Part shown: positions 5,522 to 6,859 of the stretch, one piece after another
Layout of the letters: each line of letters begins with the position of its first letter
How positions within the stretch are numbered: position 1 is the first letter of the stretch
Origin: JBMNNU01 sp050942695
Lineage (GTDB): Bacteria > Chloroflexota > UBA6077
Reading direction: 5' to 3'
Assembly (NCBI GenBank): GCA_050942695.1
Contig: JBMNNU010000175.1
Coordinates: forward strand, 1 to 6,859
DNA: 6,859 nt
Program-made: the position numbers and the translations under genes
The notes under the pieces: model-generated
What the model was told of the DNA's origin: nothing
Database searches by the model: none
What the model saw: only the letters and a program-made list of their open reading frames with translations

Positions 5522-6016
5522 ATGTACCTTGTCGTTGCCCGTATCGTCTCGCCTCAAGGCAATAAGGGCGAGGTGAAAGCTGAGGTGATCACGGCATTTC
5601 CCGAGAGGTTCGCCTCTACGAAGGAAGTGTACGTTGGGCCTGAGCATCAGCGCTATGAAGTCGAGAGCCACCGCTTTCTCGATAATGCGGTGGTGCTAAA
5701 GCTGCGAGGCATCGACACCATCGATCAGGCCGAGCAATTGAGAGGAAAGATGGTGGAGGTACCGGAGGAGAAAGCCGTTCGGCTTCCTCCGGACCACTAC
5801 TTCTGGCACCAGATTATCGGTCTGCGGGTGGTGACTGTCCAGGGTAAGATCCTGGGGACAATCGACGAGATCCTGGAAACCGGAAGCAACGATGTCTACG
5901 TAGTACATGGCCCCGAAGGCGAGCTGCTCATCCCCGCTATTAAGCAGGTTGTGAAATCGATAGACCTGGACCGAGGTACCGTTACAGTTGAGTTGATGCC
6001 AGGGCTCCTAGAATGA
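5522..6016 (+). CDS. rimM: 16S rRNA maturation factor RimM
   Basis: This 164-residue protein helps mature the 30S head and binds ribosomal protein S19 in known cases. The N-terminal RimM domain shows the pattern IVSPQGNKGEVKAEVIT at 8-24 and runs to about 80. The C-terminal PRC-barrel begins near DHYFWHQIIGLRV at 91-103 and contains TGSNDVYVV at 120-128 and LLIPAIKQVVKSID at 135-148, all family hallmarks. The length is typical (about 165-180). ATG at 5522 has AAGGCGA (5506-5512) nine bases upstream. It follows khpA as in many bacteria, but the expected trmD does not follow. Confidence 0.96.
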   Translation: MYLVVARIVSPQGNKGEVKAEVITAFPERFASTKEVYVGPEHQRYEVESHRFLDNAVVLKLRGIDTIDQAEQLRGKMVEVPEEKAVRLPPDHYFWHQIIGLRVVTVQGKILGTIDEILETGSNDVYVVHGPEGELLIPAIKQVVKSIDLDRGTVTVELMPGLLE

Positions 6017-6025
6017 TTACCACAC

Positions 6026-6799
6026 ATGTCAGAACGACCCAGAGTCTACAGGACAAAAGGGGTTGTGCTAAAGAGGAACGATCTCGGCGAAGCCGATAAG
6101 ATCCTCACGATCTACACCTCACACTTCGGTAAACTCCGTGCTGTCGCTAAAGGCGTGCGCCGCCCCAGCAGCAGGTTGGGCGGGCATGTAGACGAATTCG
6201 CCTACGCCGACCTGCTTCTTGCCAAAGGGAGGGATCTGGATATCGTAACGCAGAGCCAGACCCTGGATACCTTCAGGCGGATGAGAGAGGATCTGTGGCG
6301 CGGGAGCTACGCTTACTACGTGGCCGAACTGGTGGATAGCTTCACCGAAGACAGGATCGAGAACCGCCTCCTCTTCGATCTCCTGGTGGCGACTCTTCAG
6401 CGGCTTACTGAGAGAGACGACCTCTGGACCACTGTTCGTTTCTTCGAGCTGCACCTGCTAGATCTGGTCGGGTATCGGCCGGAACTTGTCAACTGTGTCG
6501 GTTGCCGCACCGAGATCAAGCCTGAGGCCAACTACTTCAACTCTCTTTTAGGCGGGGTGCTCTGCCCCGAGTGCGGCCGCAGGGATATAGGATCTGCAAA
6601 ACTATCTTTGAACGGTTTGAAAGTGTTGCGATATCTGCAGCGGCTTCCGGCGCCCCCCGCCGGTGGATTGAGGCTCGACTCATCAATCCGGAGAGAAGTC
6701 GAATCCGCTATTCGCTCCTACATCGAGCATTTACTGGAGCGATCCGTGAAATCCACCGCGTTTCTGGAGAGGCTTCGCTTCGAGGAAACAGCTTCCTGA
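6026..6799 (+). CDS. recO: DNA repair protein RecO
   Basis: This 257-residue protein is the recombination mediator that, with RecR and sometimes RecF, loads RecA onto SSB-coated single-stranded DNA. An N-terminal OB fold (about 7-82) shows KGVVLKRNDLGEADKILTIYT at 11-31. A helical region follows, with a zinc motif of Cys157, Cys160, Cys180 and Cys183 (CVGC and CPEC) and the usual C-terminal helices. The length is normal (about 240-260). ATG at 6026 is the first possible start after an in-frame TGA that is also the rimM stop. There is no clear ribosome site in front, and only nine bases separate it from rimM, so expression probably relies on reinitiation after rimM. Its place at the end of an rpsP operon is uncommon. 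Confidence 0.96.
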   Translation: MSERPRVYRTKGVVLKRNDLGEADKILTIYTSHFGKLRAVAKGVRRPSSRLGGHVDEFAYADLLLAKGRDLDIVTQSQTLDTFRRMREDLWRGSYAYYVAELVDSFTEDRIENRLLFDLLVATLQRLTERDDLWTTVRFFELHLLDLVGYRPELVNCVGCRTEIKPEANYFNSLLGGVLCPECGRRDIGSAKLSLNGLKVLRYLQRLPAPPAGGLRLDSSIRREVESAIRSYIEHLLERSVKSTAFLERLRFEETAS

Positions 6800-6859
6800 T
6801 ACGTTACCGACGAAGGAGATAGCGGCGGGACACTACGTTTTATGTGATTAAACGCCGTC
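6800..6859. other. Right edge after recO, no confirmed gene
   Basis: An AAGGAG (6812-6817) is present, but no ATG, GTG or TTG follows at normal spacing. A GTG at 6844 opens a frame to the window edge, yet it is 26 bases from that site. A small dyad (CGTTT at 6836-6840, AAACG at 6850-6854) is present. No intrinsic terminator is visible after recO, so the operon may continue beyond the window. Confidence 0.3.

Noticed and set aside
6783..6797. Small hairpin AGGAA/TTCCT at the end of recO as a terminator
   Set aside because: Only five base pairs, inside the coding end, and no T-run follows.

Overview
The window looks like chromosomal DNA from a moderate-GC bacterium, most likely a member of the Chloroflexota. 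The main clue is the gene at 1978-2787. It resembles the SCO1664/TIGR03843 family, which from memory is largely confined to Actinobacteria and Chloroflexi. The base composition is too low for a typical actinobacterium, and an rpsP-khpA-rimM cluster followed directly by recO would be compatible with Chloroflexota. The phylum call is inference; no taxonomic marker was searched. The paaK plus ACT pair and the class III aminotransferase fit an organism that metabolises amino acids or aromatic acids, possibly an anaerobe.

Layout. 1-192 is a gene-poor left edge with a perfect dyad at 116-134. 193-1494 encodes a phenylacetate-CoA ligase family enzyme, followed by a two-ACT-domain protein (1569-1961) that probably shares its transcript. 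The SCO1664-type kinase-like gene (minus strand, 1978-2787) converges on the ACT gene across only 16 bases. A 277-base divergent intergenic region (2788-3064) holds a weak minus-strand promoter candidate and a spaced dyad ahead of the aminotransferase gene (3065-4402). The convergent gap between the aminotransferase and a small PspC-domain membrane protein (minus, 4514-4708) contains a striking 7-base tandem repeat folded into a long inverted repeat (4435-4502). The 4709-4964 intergenic region carries a palindrome near pspC and a good sigma-70-type promoter with a structured leader for the final operon, rpsP-khpA-rimM-recO (4965-6799). The last 60 bases contain no supported gene.

How the genes work together. 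PaaK-type ligases activate aryl acids to CoA thioesters, and the ACT protein could sense an amino acid linked to that pathway. The last four genes form a housekeeping operon: a 30S protein, an RNA-binding KH protein, a 30S maturation factor and a recombination mediator. The usual trmD and rplS partners are not between rimM and recO.

I see no CRISPR array, transposase, tRNA, rRNA or phage gene. No wholly new multi-gene system is evident. The best leads are non-coding (the heptamer hairpin, the rpsP leader with mutually exclusive pairings, the gene-proximal dyads) plus the uncharacterised PI3/4-kinase-like gene and the four-cysteine insert in the aminotransferase.
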